From Deltaproteobacteria bacterium (GTDB lineage: Bacteria; Myxococcota_C; UBA6777): a stretch of 64,000 bases of DNA. The notes beneath the pieces are model-generated. The model had not been told where the DNA came from. It worked only from the letters and a program-made list of their open reading frames with translations, and did not search any database. The position numbers were made by a program, and so were the translations under genes. Every line of letters starts with the position of its first letter. Within the stretch, counting starts at the first letter, position 1. Shown in pieces: positions 30,844-38,885 of this stretch. Location of the stretch: contig SBHC01000079.1 in NCBI GenBank assembly GCA_006226375.1, positions 186,001 through 250,000 on the forward strand, written 5' to 3'.

Positions 30844-31521
30844 ATGCACCAGGCTTTCCTAGAGTCCAAGCCGCCCATCAAAGAAGCGCTTCAGGGTCTA
30901 GCTTGGCCCAATGACCTCCTTCATACGCTAGCTTGTGATTGTGCTGAGCGGGTCTTGCTCCGCTACGAGGCAATGACAGGGGAGAAGCTGTACGGGCTTC
31001 GTGAAGCCTTGGCATTCAAGCGATTGTGGCAAGCCAACCAAGCACCTGTAACGAAACTGGTTCAAGCCAGCCAGCGGACCCGCGAGCGACTGATGACATT
31101 GATTCGGGATCCCAGCCGACGGGGTCTTCACTCACCTTTGCGGTATGTGTGTGGTTCGGTATTGTTTGCTCTGGCTCGTTCGGGGAAAAAAGCCGCTCTG
31201 GATACCACAGCAGAAGCAGCGCGAGCCGCAGCCTGGATGACCACCAACCAGGAATTCCCGTACGACTCTTCCTCTGCCTCCGTGTTTATGCTGGGACCGC
31301 CTCCCTCCACATCATCCGACGATCCAGACTTCCGCTCGGATTGGGACAAGGCGTTCGAGGGAGAGCAACAGTGGCAGCTCAGTCACCTTGCTGCCTTGCA
31401 CGAGCAACTGACGGAAGAACGCGCCAGCCTTCTCTCCACTCTGAACCATCGATTAAGTGATATTCGTCTTCGCGCTGAAGGTGTCCTTGAGCACCTTGAA
31501 GACTCATTGTTCACCCCCTGA
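30844..31521 (+). CDS. hypothetical protein, faintly like Imm5-type immunity proteins
   Basis: 225 aa, helical and soluble, no signal peptide. Recognisable pieces are LACDCAERVLLRYEAMTG (about residues 29-46) and AALDTTAEAARAAAWMT (about residues 117-133). The ACDCAERVL stretch and the Ala-rich AARAAAW helix recall the Imm5 family of putative immunity proteins, but no toxin gene is adjacent and the match is from memory only. It is followed 16 bp later by the HEAGH protein, so the two are probably cotranscribed. A GGAAGAG box lies upstream of the ATG. Confidence 0.6.
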   Translation: MHQAFLESKPPIKEALQGLAWPNDLLHTLACDCAERVLLRYEAMTGEKLYGLREALAFKRLWQANQAPVTKLVQASQRTRERLMTLIRDPSRRGLHSPLRYVCGSVLFALARSGKKAALDTTAEAARAAAWMTTNQEFPYDSSSASVFMLGPPPSTSSDDPDFRSDWDKAFEGEQQWQLSHLAALHEQLTEERASLLSTLNHRLSDIRLRAEGVLEHLEDSLFTP

Positions 31522-31537
31522 CCGACAAACAAGGGCC

Positions 31538-32071
31538 ATGACAGAACAAACCAACCCCACACAAGAACAACCATCGTTGTTGGAAGCGCAACGCTCCGAG
31601 TACAACACCATCTTACTCTTCCTCCAACAGATTGGGCTCCCGTACCGCAAGGAAGCGATCTCCCAAGACACCTTTCTTCCGGGCATCTTGTTGGAGCAAG
31701 GCGCCCTTGTCATCGACGAGGCTCAGCTCAAGTTTCCAGGCGACATCCTCCACGAAGCTGGACACCTCGCAGTTCTTTCCCCAGAAGAACGAGCAAGTAT
31801 AAGCGGAGACACCCCAGACAACCCTGCGCTGGAGATGGCTGCCATTGCCTGGTCGTGGGCCGCGGCGTTGCACATTGGAATCGATCCCCATGTTGTGTTT
31901 CATCCCTACGGATACAAGGGAGGAGGGGCGCAAATGGTCCGAGAGTTCAGCCAGGGTCGCTACTTTGGCGTACCGATGTTGCAGCTGTACGATATGTCAC
32001 TTGAAGTGCACCGCGGAACTCCAGAGGAGCCGCCCTTCCCTCACATGAAACGATGGCTTCGCGAGTCCTAA
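31538..32071 (+). CDS. conserved hypothetical protein with HEAGH zincin-like motif
   Basis: 177 aa from ATG 31538; an in-frame start further upstream would overlap the preceding gene. It contains FPGDILHEAGHLAVL with HEAGH at residues 72-76, the HExxH form of zinc metallopeptidases. Conserved-looking blocks follow: ALEMAAIAWSWAAALHIGIDPHVVFHPYGYKGGG and GRYFGVPMLQLYDM. No third zinc ligand is certain; the downstream His/Glu-rich segment could supply it. There is no signal peptide, so it is cytoplasmic. It resembles an uncharacterised family in other proteobacteria; protease activity is inference. Confidence 0.68.
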   Translation: MTEQTNPTQEQPSLLEAQRSEYNTILLFLQQIGLPYRKEAISQDTFLPGILLEQGALVIDEAQLKFPGDILHEAGHLAVLSPEERASISGDTPDNPALEMAAIAWSWAAALHIGIDPHVVFHPYGYKGGGAQMVREFSQGRYFGVPMLQLYDMSLEVHRGTPEEPPFPHMKRWLRES

Positions 32072-32422
32072 GAGAACAAACAACTTCAAGTGGGTGTGAC
32101 TCAATCCTGTGGGTAAGAGAATGGCCTTCGCACATGTGATGACGCCGGGCACCTACGCGGCCCGAAACATTTACCCGGCTAGCCATGTGGGATATAGGCA
32201 ATGGAAAAGTACCCCAGATCAATGGGTATCGATTCCTTTAGGTCTGTGTGGAGGTCAAATAAAAATCCCCTTTGCTCCCCTCCTCCCTCCTCAGATGTGA
32301 AACTCAACCTTCTTCTCCCAAAAAGTTGTCACGCTTTCCTTGCGGAGCGGTGTCTCAGAGATCAAAGAGCCATCGGTGGCCAGCCTGGCCGCTGAAAGGT
32401 AGAGCACTGAGCAGGAGACGCG
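32072..32422. other. 351-bp intergenic region with second copy of the 20-bp motif
   Basis: No convincing gene; a 63-codon frame from 32109 lacks any recognisable feature. It holds TAGGCAATGGAAAAGTACCC at 32195-32214. In this copy TACCC can pair with GGGTA at 32224-32228. The WD40 lipoprotein gene follows with an AGGAG box. Confidence 0.5.
32195..32214 (+). repeat. copy 2 of a 20-bp intergenic motif
   Basis: TAGGCAA(T)GGAAAAGTACCC, one mismatch from the copy at 5710-5729. It lies 209 bp before the WD40 lipoprotein ATG on the same strand. Confidence 0.5.
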
Positions 32423-34663
32423 ATGTACAAGAGAAGACATTCCACCACAAAAACATGGACACGCCGCACCTGGCTCCCTCTCTGGGTTGCCTGCCTGGGA
32501 TGGCTTGTCGTTGGGTGTGGAGGCCTTTCTGCTCCTGGACTTCCCTGTCAAAGCCAGCAAGACTGCACCCAGGGACAAGTATGTACACAGGGAACCTGTC
32601 ACAACGAACAAACGGCAAAACGTCCAAAGGATCCGAACGTAACAAGCCAAACCCCCTGCCAACAAACGGCGGACTGTTCGAATCAGGCAACCTGTGTAGC
32701 AGGTCGTTGTCAGGCGACAAGCACACCAACCCAGTCGTCCGGCTGCTTTCCCTCCCGTTTCCAGGCCGGTGTACAACACACAACCTTACATCGCACCAAC
32801 GACCTTTCCGTCTCGAACGACGGAACATTTCTCGCAACCGCACACGACGAACTGCTCAAAGTGTGGTCGGTGAAGCTGTCTTCCCCTACCCCACCTGAAC
32901 TCCAGCAGGTGCTGTACTCCAAGGGAGAAGCTTTTGAAAAGATCCAGCAGAGCCCAGATAAGAAGCAGCTGGCCTCTTTCTCCAAAGAAGGCATCAAGCT
33001 GTGGGATCTCAAGCGCGGAAGAGTGGTTCACCAATGGGTCCCACGCTCTTATGTATTGGGGATGACATTCAACGCGGAGGGCACAAGCTTTGTAGCGGTC
33101 ACTGAAAAGCAAGTAACACGTTGGCAGCTTCCCTCAGGCAAAGTGTCACACGCGCTCTCCTTTCCGCCTTTGCCATCGGGGGCATCGGTTCGTCATGTGA
33201 ACCTCACGCCCTATGGCAAATATGCCATTCGAATCCTCACCCTTAAGACGAACCACCCCAGCAACACGCAATGGCAAATTCAAGTCATTCACACCCAAAC
33301 AGGCAGCGTGGACTACAACTTCTCGACTCCAGAACATAGAGATTCCATTCAGTCGGTAGCCCTGACCGAAGACGCGAAGGAACTCAGGATGACCGTCCGT
33401 CGGCTGTGGTCCCGGTTTCTGTTGGTATGGGACTTGTCCCAACAAAAGATCGTGGGCACCCACAAGCTGCCTTCGTCTGACACCAAAGAAGCGATGATAC
33501 TTCATCCACGTGGTTCCCATGTGGCCTTCGCCAACAGCGAGCAAAACCAACAAAGCGCTCCGTACAAACCGTTCTCGGTGTGGAGCCTGGAACGAGGAAG
33601 GGCCATCGTGCAAGGCCGAGTGTTTCATGTCCCTCAAGCTTCCATTCAAACCATCGTGTACAGCCCGAACGGAAGCCATCTTGGCGTGGCTCTCGACAAC
33701 GGCGCTATCGCTGTGGTGGACGCAAAAGATTCAACAAGCCCAACCGCATACTCAAGCCCCTGGAACACCACATCCACGTTGCAGGAGCTTCACTTCAACC
33801 CCCAAGGGACAGAGTTGTTTACGCTCTCCTCCGATGGTTTCCAGCACCAATGGGACCTCACCACGAACGAGAGACTTGGAGTCCTTTTTCATCATCGTAA
33901 CGTACGTTACCTCCGAACCGACGCCGCCAAAACAAGAGCAGTGGTTCTGTTCAATGACAACAAGACTCTCGAAGTATGGAACCTTCAAACGGGAGAGAAA
34001 CAAAAGCTCCCAGAGCCTCCAGGTTTTGTCTTTGCTATCGCAATATCTGCGCAAGGGGGTCACATCAGCATCTTTGTGAACGATCGCCCTGGAAACAGTG
34101 AGGGACTCCTCCAGGTTTGGACCGTTGCAGATCAAAAGCTGGTGAGCAGCCGAAGCCTGCCCAAGCCGAGCGAAGGACCATGGCTGCGAGACGCGTTGAG
34201 TTTTTCGCCCGACGGTACAACGCTTGCGTTCCTTGGCTATGCCAACCAGCCTGTGATGTTCTGGAACTTCAAGACCAACACAACGAAGACGTTGAAGCTA
34301 CTGATTCCTCCCTTTGCAACGAGGGGGCGGGTCAAGTATTCGACCGACGGGAAGTACCTTGGAGTGGCTGCTGAAAACAATAGCTATGTGGTTCACATCC
34401 CTAGCCTTAAGCCACGCTTTGCCACAGAGACCCACAATGGAATCGTGTCGGACATGACCTTTAGTCCGGAAGGTCAATGGTTTGCGACCACTTCGACAGG
34501 AGACGGAATGGTACGAATCTGGGATACACAGTCGGGCAAACTTCATGGTACACTCATGACCACACAGGAAGACAGCCTCGTTCGCGTGGCCTTTCACCCC
34601 AACGGAAAGAGCCTCGCATACATGTCTTCCAAGGGACAGGTGTCGTTGTGGCGCTGCCCGTAG
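32423..34663 (+). CDS. WD40-repeat lipoprotein with Cys-rich N-terminus
   Basis: 746 aa. A signal peptide ends in a lipobox (WLVVGC, about residue 33). Two Cys-rich modules follow (CQSQQDCTQGQVCTQGTC and CQQTADCSNQATCVAGRC). The remainder is a WD40 beta-propeller with degenerate WD repeats (LKVWSVKL, IKLWDLKRG, LLVWDLSQQ, VRIWDTQSG, VSLWRCP) and recurrent FSPDG / FHPNG turns. It should sit on the outer face of a membrane as a protein-interaction platform. A paralogue lies at 37678, and the two bracket an ECF sigma/caspase operon. The ATG is preceded by AGGAG. Confidence 0.85.
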   Translation: MYKRRHSTTKTWTRRTWLPLWVACLGWLVVGCGGLSAPGLPCQSQQDCTQGQVCTQGTCHNEQTAKRPKDPNVTSQTPCQQTADCSNQATCVAGRCQATSTPTQSSGCFPSRFQAGVQHTTLHRTNDLSVSNDGTFLATAHDELLKVWSVKLSSPTPPELQQVLYSKGEAFEKIQQSPDKKQLASFSKEGIKLWDLKRGRVVHQWVPRSYVLGMTFNAEGTSFVAVTEKQVTRWQLPSGKVSHALSFPPLPSGASVRHVNLTPYGKYAIRILTLKTNHPSNTQWQIQVIHTQTGSVDYNFSTPEHRDSIQSVALTEDAKELRMTVRRLWSRFLLVWDLSQQKIVGTHKLPSSDTKEAMILHPRGSHVAFANSEQNQQSAPYKPFSVWSLERGRAIVQGRVFHVPQASIQTIVYSPNGSHLGVALDNGAIAVVDAKDSTSPTAYSSPWNTTSTLQELHFNPQGTELFTLSSDGFQHQWDLTTNERLGVLFHHRNVRYLRTDAAKTRAVVLFNDNKTLEVWNLQTGEKQKLPEPPGFVFAIAISAQGGHISIFVNDRPGNSEGLLQVWTVADQKLVSSRSLPKPSEGPWLRDALSFSPDGTTLAFLGYANQPVMFWNFKTNTTKTLKLLIPPFATRGRVKYSTDGKYLGVAAENNSYVVHIPSLKPRFATETHNGIVSDMTFSPEGQWFATTSTGDGMVRIWDTQSGKLHGTLMTTQEDSLVRVAFHPNGKSLAYMSSKGQVSLWRCP

Positions 34664-34770
34664 AAGCCGGAACGTTGTGGAGAGAACAAGCACAACGACC
34701 GATGATTCCGGCCCCATGTGATTCCCAATGGTCTCGTCACTCAGATTTCTTGAGGGTACAAAGTAGAACT

Positions 34771-35259
34771 ATGGAAGTACAGCCATTCAATCGTTTGTTT
34801 GTGGAACAGTACCAGGGAGTGTTTCGAATGCTCTACCGACTCACAGGAGAACAACAAGAAGCGGAAGACATCACACAAGAAGCCTTCCTGAAGCTCCACG
34901 ATCACTTCGGTACGATCGAAGAGGGAAAGCACAAAGCCTGGGTCTACCAGGTGGCATCCAATCTGGGACTCAACGCCTTGCGAGGTCGCAAACGAAAGAA
35001 CCGATGGACCAACTTGTTTGCTCGCGAGCAAGACTGGGAAACGCCATCACCGGACCCGGCCAAAACCATGCACGTCCGGCGTACACTCTCGAAGTTACCT
35101 GACCGACAAGCCCAGCTGCTCATGTTGTACGCAGCAGGACTGAGCCGAAACGAAATGGCACAAGCCATCGAAGTCCAGCCCTCATCACTAGGACAATTGC
35201 TGCTTCGAGCGAAGCGAGCGTTTGAAAAAGACTACACCTCATCAGGACCCATGAAATGA
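34771..35259 (+). CDS. ECF-type RNA polymerase sigma factor
   Basis: 162 aa from ATG 34771. Region 2 is FVEQYQGVFRMLYRLTG, then EAEDITQEAFLKLHDHF and KAWVYQVASNLGLNALRGRKRK. Region 4 is LSKLPDRQAQLLMLYAAGLSRNEMAQAIEVQPSSLGQLLLRAKRAF. Its TGA overlaps the ATG of the next gene (ATGA at 35256-35259), which encodes a probable anti-sigma factor. It lies 107 bp after the WD40 lipoprotein gene. Confidence 0.9.
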   Translation: MEVQPFNRLFVEQYQGVFRMLYRLTGEQQEAEDITQEAFLKLHDHFGTIEEGKHKAWVYQVASNLGLNALRGRKRKNRWTNLFAREQDWETPSPDPAKTMHVRRTLSKLPDRQAQLLMLYAAGLSRNEMAQAIEVQPSSLGQLLLRAKRAFEKDYTSSGPMK

Positions 35260-36083
35260 ACCCATCACCATGCAACCAAGATCCTCTGCAGCTTCATCGC
35301 GAGTTGGATCCGGCCTCCGAATCCTACCGCGAGTTCACTCTCCACGTACAAACCTGCGAAGAGTGCCAGTCTACTCTTGCGGAGTTGCAGGATCTTGATC
35401 GGTTGGAAGAGGATTACTGGGAAAGCCTCGACCCTGTTCCCTTGCAGCTTCCGGATCCACAACAAGCTTTGGTGCAATTCCATGAACGGCGTGCACCTGT
35501 GGCAGAAGAAACGGGCTGGAGCGCATGGTACCAGTGGCTTCCAGCGGGAGGCTTTCTGTCTGCGATTGCGGTGATATCCCTGGTGTTTTGGTTGGGTCCC
35601 CAAACCCCCCCTGACCGAGTGATGAAAGGTTCTGCTCCAGACACCATCATGCTCCACGCCTACGCGACCGCCCCCAAAGCTCCACAAAGAACCAGGAACG
35701 GGACCGTTCTGCACCCTGGCGACTTCGTACAGTTTGTGGTCCAGGCAGAGCAACCTGCGCATGTCATGGTTTTGAGCTTAAACCAGAAGGGAGAGATCTT
35801 CGTGTATGCGCCGTTCAAAGGCCAAGCAAGCATCTCTCTGTCTCCTGGCAAGCGAACGTTCCCAAGCTCCGCAGCGTTTGAGTTGGACAACCTCCTTGGA
35901 TGGGAGAGGTTTTTTGTTGTATCATCGCAGCAGAGCTTTACTTTGGAGCAGATTGAACCCATCCTACGAAAAGCAGTGAAGGAGGGAGGGGCAACAGCTC
36001 AAGCTCAACTTGCATATCCCACACCCTGGCATGTGCAATCTACATTCATTCAAAAGCAATCCAAGCCAGCCCAAACACCCTAG
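35256..36083 (+). CDS. anti-sigma factor-like membrane protein with HxxxCxxC and DUF4384-like domain
   Basis: 275 aa. The N-terminus carries a zinc-finger anti-sigma pattern, HVQTCEEC (H-x3-C-x2-C, about residues 29-36). One membrane helix follows (GGFLSAIAVISLVFWLG, about residues 98-114). The extracytoplasmic part (VLHPGDFVQFVVQAEQPAHVMVLSLNQKGEIFVYAP, then SPGKRTFPSSAAFEL) resembles DUF4384-type domains, which are often paired with caspase-like proteins. It is translationally coupled to the sigma gene by ATGA and followed 23 bp later by the caspase-barrel gene. It probably holds the sigma factor until an envelope signal is received. Confidence 0.78.
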   Translation: MNPSPCNQDPLQLHRELDPASESYREFTLHVQTCEECQSTLAELQDLDRLEEDYWESLDPVPLQLPDPQQALVQFHERRAPVAEETGWSAWYQWLPAGGFLSAIAVISLVFWLGPQTPPDRVMKGSAPDTIMLHAYATAPKAPQRTRNGTVLHPGDFVQFVVQAEQPAHVMVLSLNQKGEIFVYAPFKGQASISLSPGKRTFPSSAAFELDNLLGWERFFVVSSQQSFTLEQIEPILRKAVKEGGATAQAQLAYPTPWHVQSTFIQKQSKPAQTP

Positions 36084-36106
36084 ACAAACACGAGAAACGT
36101 AGCAAT

Positions 36107-37672
36107 ATGTACCGTTGGCTTTGGCAAGTTGGCCTCCTCTTCGGAGGATTTTTTTTGTGGGCAGGACTGGTCCACGCCGAGGACACCGACCATCGGGTAG
36201 CCCTGCTCATCGCCCATCAACAAGGGTGGAAGAACGACCCTCCTTTGCGATACGCTGTCCAAGGAGATCTCCAGCCCATGGCCCGGATGCTACGGCGCTT
36301 CGGGTTTCGGACGAAGGTTGTCACCAACCCCAACGCCGCACAGTTTCGACGCGCGCTTCGCTGGGCCAAACAACGAGTACAACGTGCCCCGAGGGTCCAG
36401 ACGTTCCTGTTTTATTACACAGGGCATGCAGACCGAAACCACCTCCACCTCGGTCGTCGAGGAAAGAACCCTGTTGGGTACAACGAATTGGTGCAGTTCT
36501 TTCGACGCCTGCCCGTGAAGCGTCGCATTGTGTTCTTGGACGCCTGCTTCAGCGGCGAGATCATCCGTCAATTTGGGAGCCTCTCTGCCTACAAGAAGCT
36601 GGTCCGCAAAGGGGCAAGAGGCATCCGGCCGTTGGACCTAAGCCGTAGCTTCCCCAACCAAGGGGAAGAGCAAGGCCTGCAGGTGATCAGCTCCAGCCTG
36701 AACTACTCCTGGGAGTCACGAAAGTACAAGGCGTCCATCTTTACCCACCATCTGCTCGAAGGGTTGAGAGGTTCCGCCGATCGAGACTCCGACGGTCGCA
36801 TCTCCGTGAACGAACTGTTCAACTTCGTTAGCGACTCGATGACACGTGAGATCAAACAAAAGCCCATCATGTTCGGCGTGATTCGACGAGTGCGACCCTA
36901 CGCTTTGGCACCCGCCTACCACAGCCGTCTGTGGATCGGCTCATCTGTCGTGGGGAAGTTGCGTGTGTCCGTAGCCAACTTTTACTGGTCACGACACAAA
37001 CAAGGCCGCCGTCCGTTGCGGTTGTCTGTGGTTCATGGAAAGGGCTTCGTTCAGCTCGAACGCTCGGGCCAATGCTGGCAACAGAACGTCCTGTTTCCGA
37101 AAGGCGGAGAAGCCCGCCTGCGAAGTAGCTGGCGACCCATCTCTTGCGAGTCTTTCAAACGGGTGCGGAAAGGTTCCCTTTCGCTGGAAGCTCCACAATA
37201 CACACCACCACCTGCGCCACGAGTGTGGAGCATCGAAGCGCTCGGTGGAGTGCAGGGTTCCCCTGTAGGACGAGGCGACCTCTTTGCCGGTGGAATGTTT
37301 GGATTGCACCGTCGCTACTTTGGTTTGCAACTTGGCGTGTGGGGTACGTCTTCAACGTACAGTGACGCGCAGGAATCTCAGCTACTTCTCGACCTTCGGA
37401 TCAAAATCGGCTACCAACATCGTTGGGGCTGGTTCTCGTTGTTTGCCGGTGGTTACACGGGGGTCGCGCTGCTCTGGCAAAACCTGCTCTCAGAGCCTCG
37501 TACAGGACCCTTGTTTCAGTACGGCCTCAACGTGCAGCCGACCTTTTGGCTCTCTCCCAACTGGGGCCTTGCGGTTCACGTTGATGTTGGTTTTACTCTT
37601 GGACAGTACGGACCGCGACTGGAGAACATCTTCCGTTGGTCCGGCCTTGTCGGCATTCGCTACAAGCTGTGA
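36107..37672 (+). CDS. secreted caspase-like (C14) peptidase fused to a barrel-like domain
   Basis: 521 aa. A signal peptide (GLLFGGFFLWAGLVHA) is followed by a caspase-fold domain at about residues 28-270. The catalytic dyad is visible: His107 in FYYTGHAD and Cys147 in VFLDACFSG. VISSSLNYSWES, FTHHLLEGLRG and DSDGRISVNELFNFV follow. After a Pro-rich junction (PQYTPPPAPR) the last ~155 residues are beta-rich, with alternating aromatic/hydrophobic residues and the ending WSGLVGIRYKL, like an outer-membrane barrel. This would place an Arg/Lys-specific-type protease outside the cytoplasm. It is cotranscribed with ECF sigma and anti-sigma genes. Substrates are unknown. Confidence 0.83.
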   Translation: MYRWLWQVGLLFGGFFLWAGLVHAEDTDHRVALLIAHQQGWKNDPPLRYAVQGDLQPMARMLRRFGFRTKVVTNPNAAQFRRALRWAKQRVQRAPRVQTFLFYYTGHADRNHLHLGRRGKNPVGYNELVQFFRRLPVKRRIVFLDACFSGEIIRQFGSLSAYKKLVRKGARGIRPLDLSRSFPNQGEEQGLQVISSSLNYSWESRKYKASIFTHHLLEGLRGSADRDSDGRISVNELFNFVSDSMTREIKQKPIMFGVIRRVRPYALAPAYHSRLWIGSSVVGKLRVSVANFYWSRHKQGRRPLRLSVVHGKGFVQLERSGQCWQQNVLFPKGGEARLRSSWRPISCESFKRVRKGSLSLEAPQYTPPPAPRVWSIEALGGVQGSPVGRGDLFAGGMFGLHRRYFGLQLGVWGTSSTYSDAQESQLLLDLRIKIGYQHRWGWFSLFAGGYTGVALLWQNLLSEPRTGPLFQYGLNVQPTFWLSPNWGLAVHVDVGFTLGQYGPRLENIFRWSGLVGIRYKL

Positions 37673-37677
37673 GCATC

Positions 37678-38853
37678 ATGACAACACCATCGAAAGAAAA
37701 CAAACGCGCGCTCTCCATAGGGTGGAAGACACCTCTCTGGGTCGCCTTGCTCACCTCCTTTACGGTTGAATGTTTCCTTCTCACCGGCTGTTTGGGCTTG
37801 GAAGGCTACGAGTGTCGCTCCGGAAACGATTGCCTTGGCCTGTCCACTTGTGTGCAAGGATGGTGCGAAGCTCCCACGGTGCAAAGCTCTTGCTCATCGA
37901 ATCAGGATTGTGGCACTGGCGCTTGCACCAACGGCACTTGTCAGGTCAAGTCATTGTGTACTCCCTCCGAACTTAACAAGACCTGGACCTTACCTACCAG
38001 CATCCGCGACATTGCATTCCGCACCGATCACCAGAAAGCCTCCATGATTACAGATGGAGCGCTGATTCTTTGGGATGTCGTTGGGCTGAAGCAGGAACGT
38101 GAAATTGCCAAAGGTAACTTCCAACGCGTGCGATGGAGTCCCGATGGGAAGTCTGTTGCGGCGTCCACAGGCAACCGCGTGCTCTTCTGGGACACCCAAG
38201 ACTTTACTCACACCAAAACATTTTCAGGCACCGCGCAGGTTCTCGACTTTCAAGTCAGCCAGGACAACCAAAGCATCTACATTGTCTTCAAGAAAGGCGA
38301 CAACGAAGTCAACCTCAAGCAATGGGACATCGAAACAGGAAAATGGATCGAGGAGTGGTTCTTACCCCACTCCTCTGTGCAGGGTGCCCGCCTTGGCCAC
38401 GACCGCAAGACAATAGCCTTGTACGGGAACCAAGACCTCGGCCTGTACTCGGTTGCAAGCCAAGAACCCAGAACTACAACCATTCTTCGCTCGGCGCTTG
38501 AGAACGCAAGCCTGGTGGCCTTTCATCCCAACGGTCAATTTCTCGCGGTGGCTGTTGGAAAAGAGGTCCAAATGCGAAGCGTCAAAGACGGCCAAGTGAT
38601 TCATCGAATGAGTCACGAATACCCTGTCGTGGATGTCGCGTTTCCTCCCTCAGGCTCGCTGATGGCGACGGCTAGCGGAGAAGGACCTGTGCGGTACTGG
38701 GACACCACCACCGGCAAGCATGGGACGACCTTTCTGGCCCCGGAGCAAGGGGAGTTTGTGATGAAGGTGATGTTTCTAGCAGGCGGTACCCAACTGGCTT
38801 ATGGCACACAGCAAGGCATCATTCGCATCATGCAGTGCCCACAAAACCCCTAG
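37678..38853 (+). CDS. WD40-repeat lipoprotein, paralogue of 32423-34663
   Basis: 391 aa from ATG 37678, five bases after the caspase gene's stop, so probably in the same operon. The signal peptide ends in a lipobox (CFLLTGC). Two Cys-rich modules follow (CRSGNDCLGLSTCVQGWC and CSSNQDCGTGACTNGTC), matching those of the larger paralogue. The propeller has about five to seven repeats (LILWDVVGL, VLFWDTQDF, LKQWDIETG, VRYWDTTTG, IIRIMQCPQNP). Both paralogues end their last blade with a Cys-Pro. Likely a surface-exposed scaffold. Confidence 0.82.
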   Translation: MTTPSKENKRALSIGWKTPLWVALLTSFTVECFLLTGCLGLEGYECRSGNDCLGLSTCVQGWCEAPTVQSSCSSNQDCGTGACTNGTCQVKSLCTPSELNKTWTLPTSIRDIAFRTDHQKASMITDGALILWDVVGLKQEREIAKGNFQRVRWSPDGKSVAASTGNRVLFWDTQDFTHTKTFSGTAQVLDFQVSQDNQSIYIVFKKGDNEVNLKQWDIETGKWIEEWFLPHSSVQGARLGHDRKTIALYGNQDLGLYSVASQEPRTTTILRSALENASLVAFHPNGQFLAVAVGKEVQMRSVKDGQVIHRMSHEYPVVDVAFPPSGSLMATASGEGPVRYWDTTTGKHGTTFLAPEQGEFVMKVMFLAGGTQLAYGTQQGIIRIMQCPQNP

Positions 38854-38864
38854 CCAACGGCAGC

Positions 38865-38885
38865 ATAAGAGAGGGTGACTCTTAT
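38865..38885. terminator. hairpin between convergent genes
   Basis: ATAAGAG-agggtga-CTCTTAT, a perfect 7-bp stem with a 7-nt loop, lies in the gap between the stops of the WD40 gene (38853) and the minus-strand vWA lipoprotein gene (38882), slightly overlapping the latter's stop. There is no long T-tract, so termination efficiency is uncertain. Confidence 0.4.

Noticed and set aside
30844-32071. Toxin-immunity pair (Imm5-like plus HEAGH protein)
   Set aside because: No toxin domain or secretion signal is seen and the Imm5 resemblance is weak; kept only as a tentative note.
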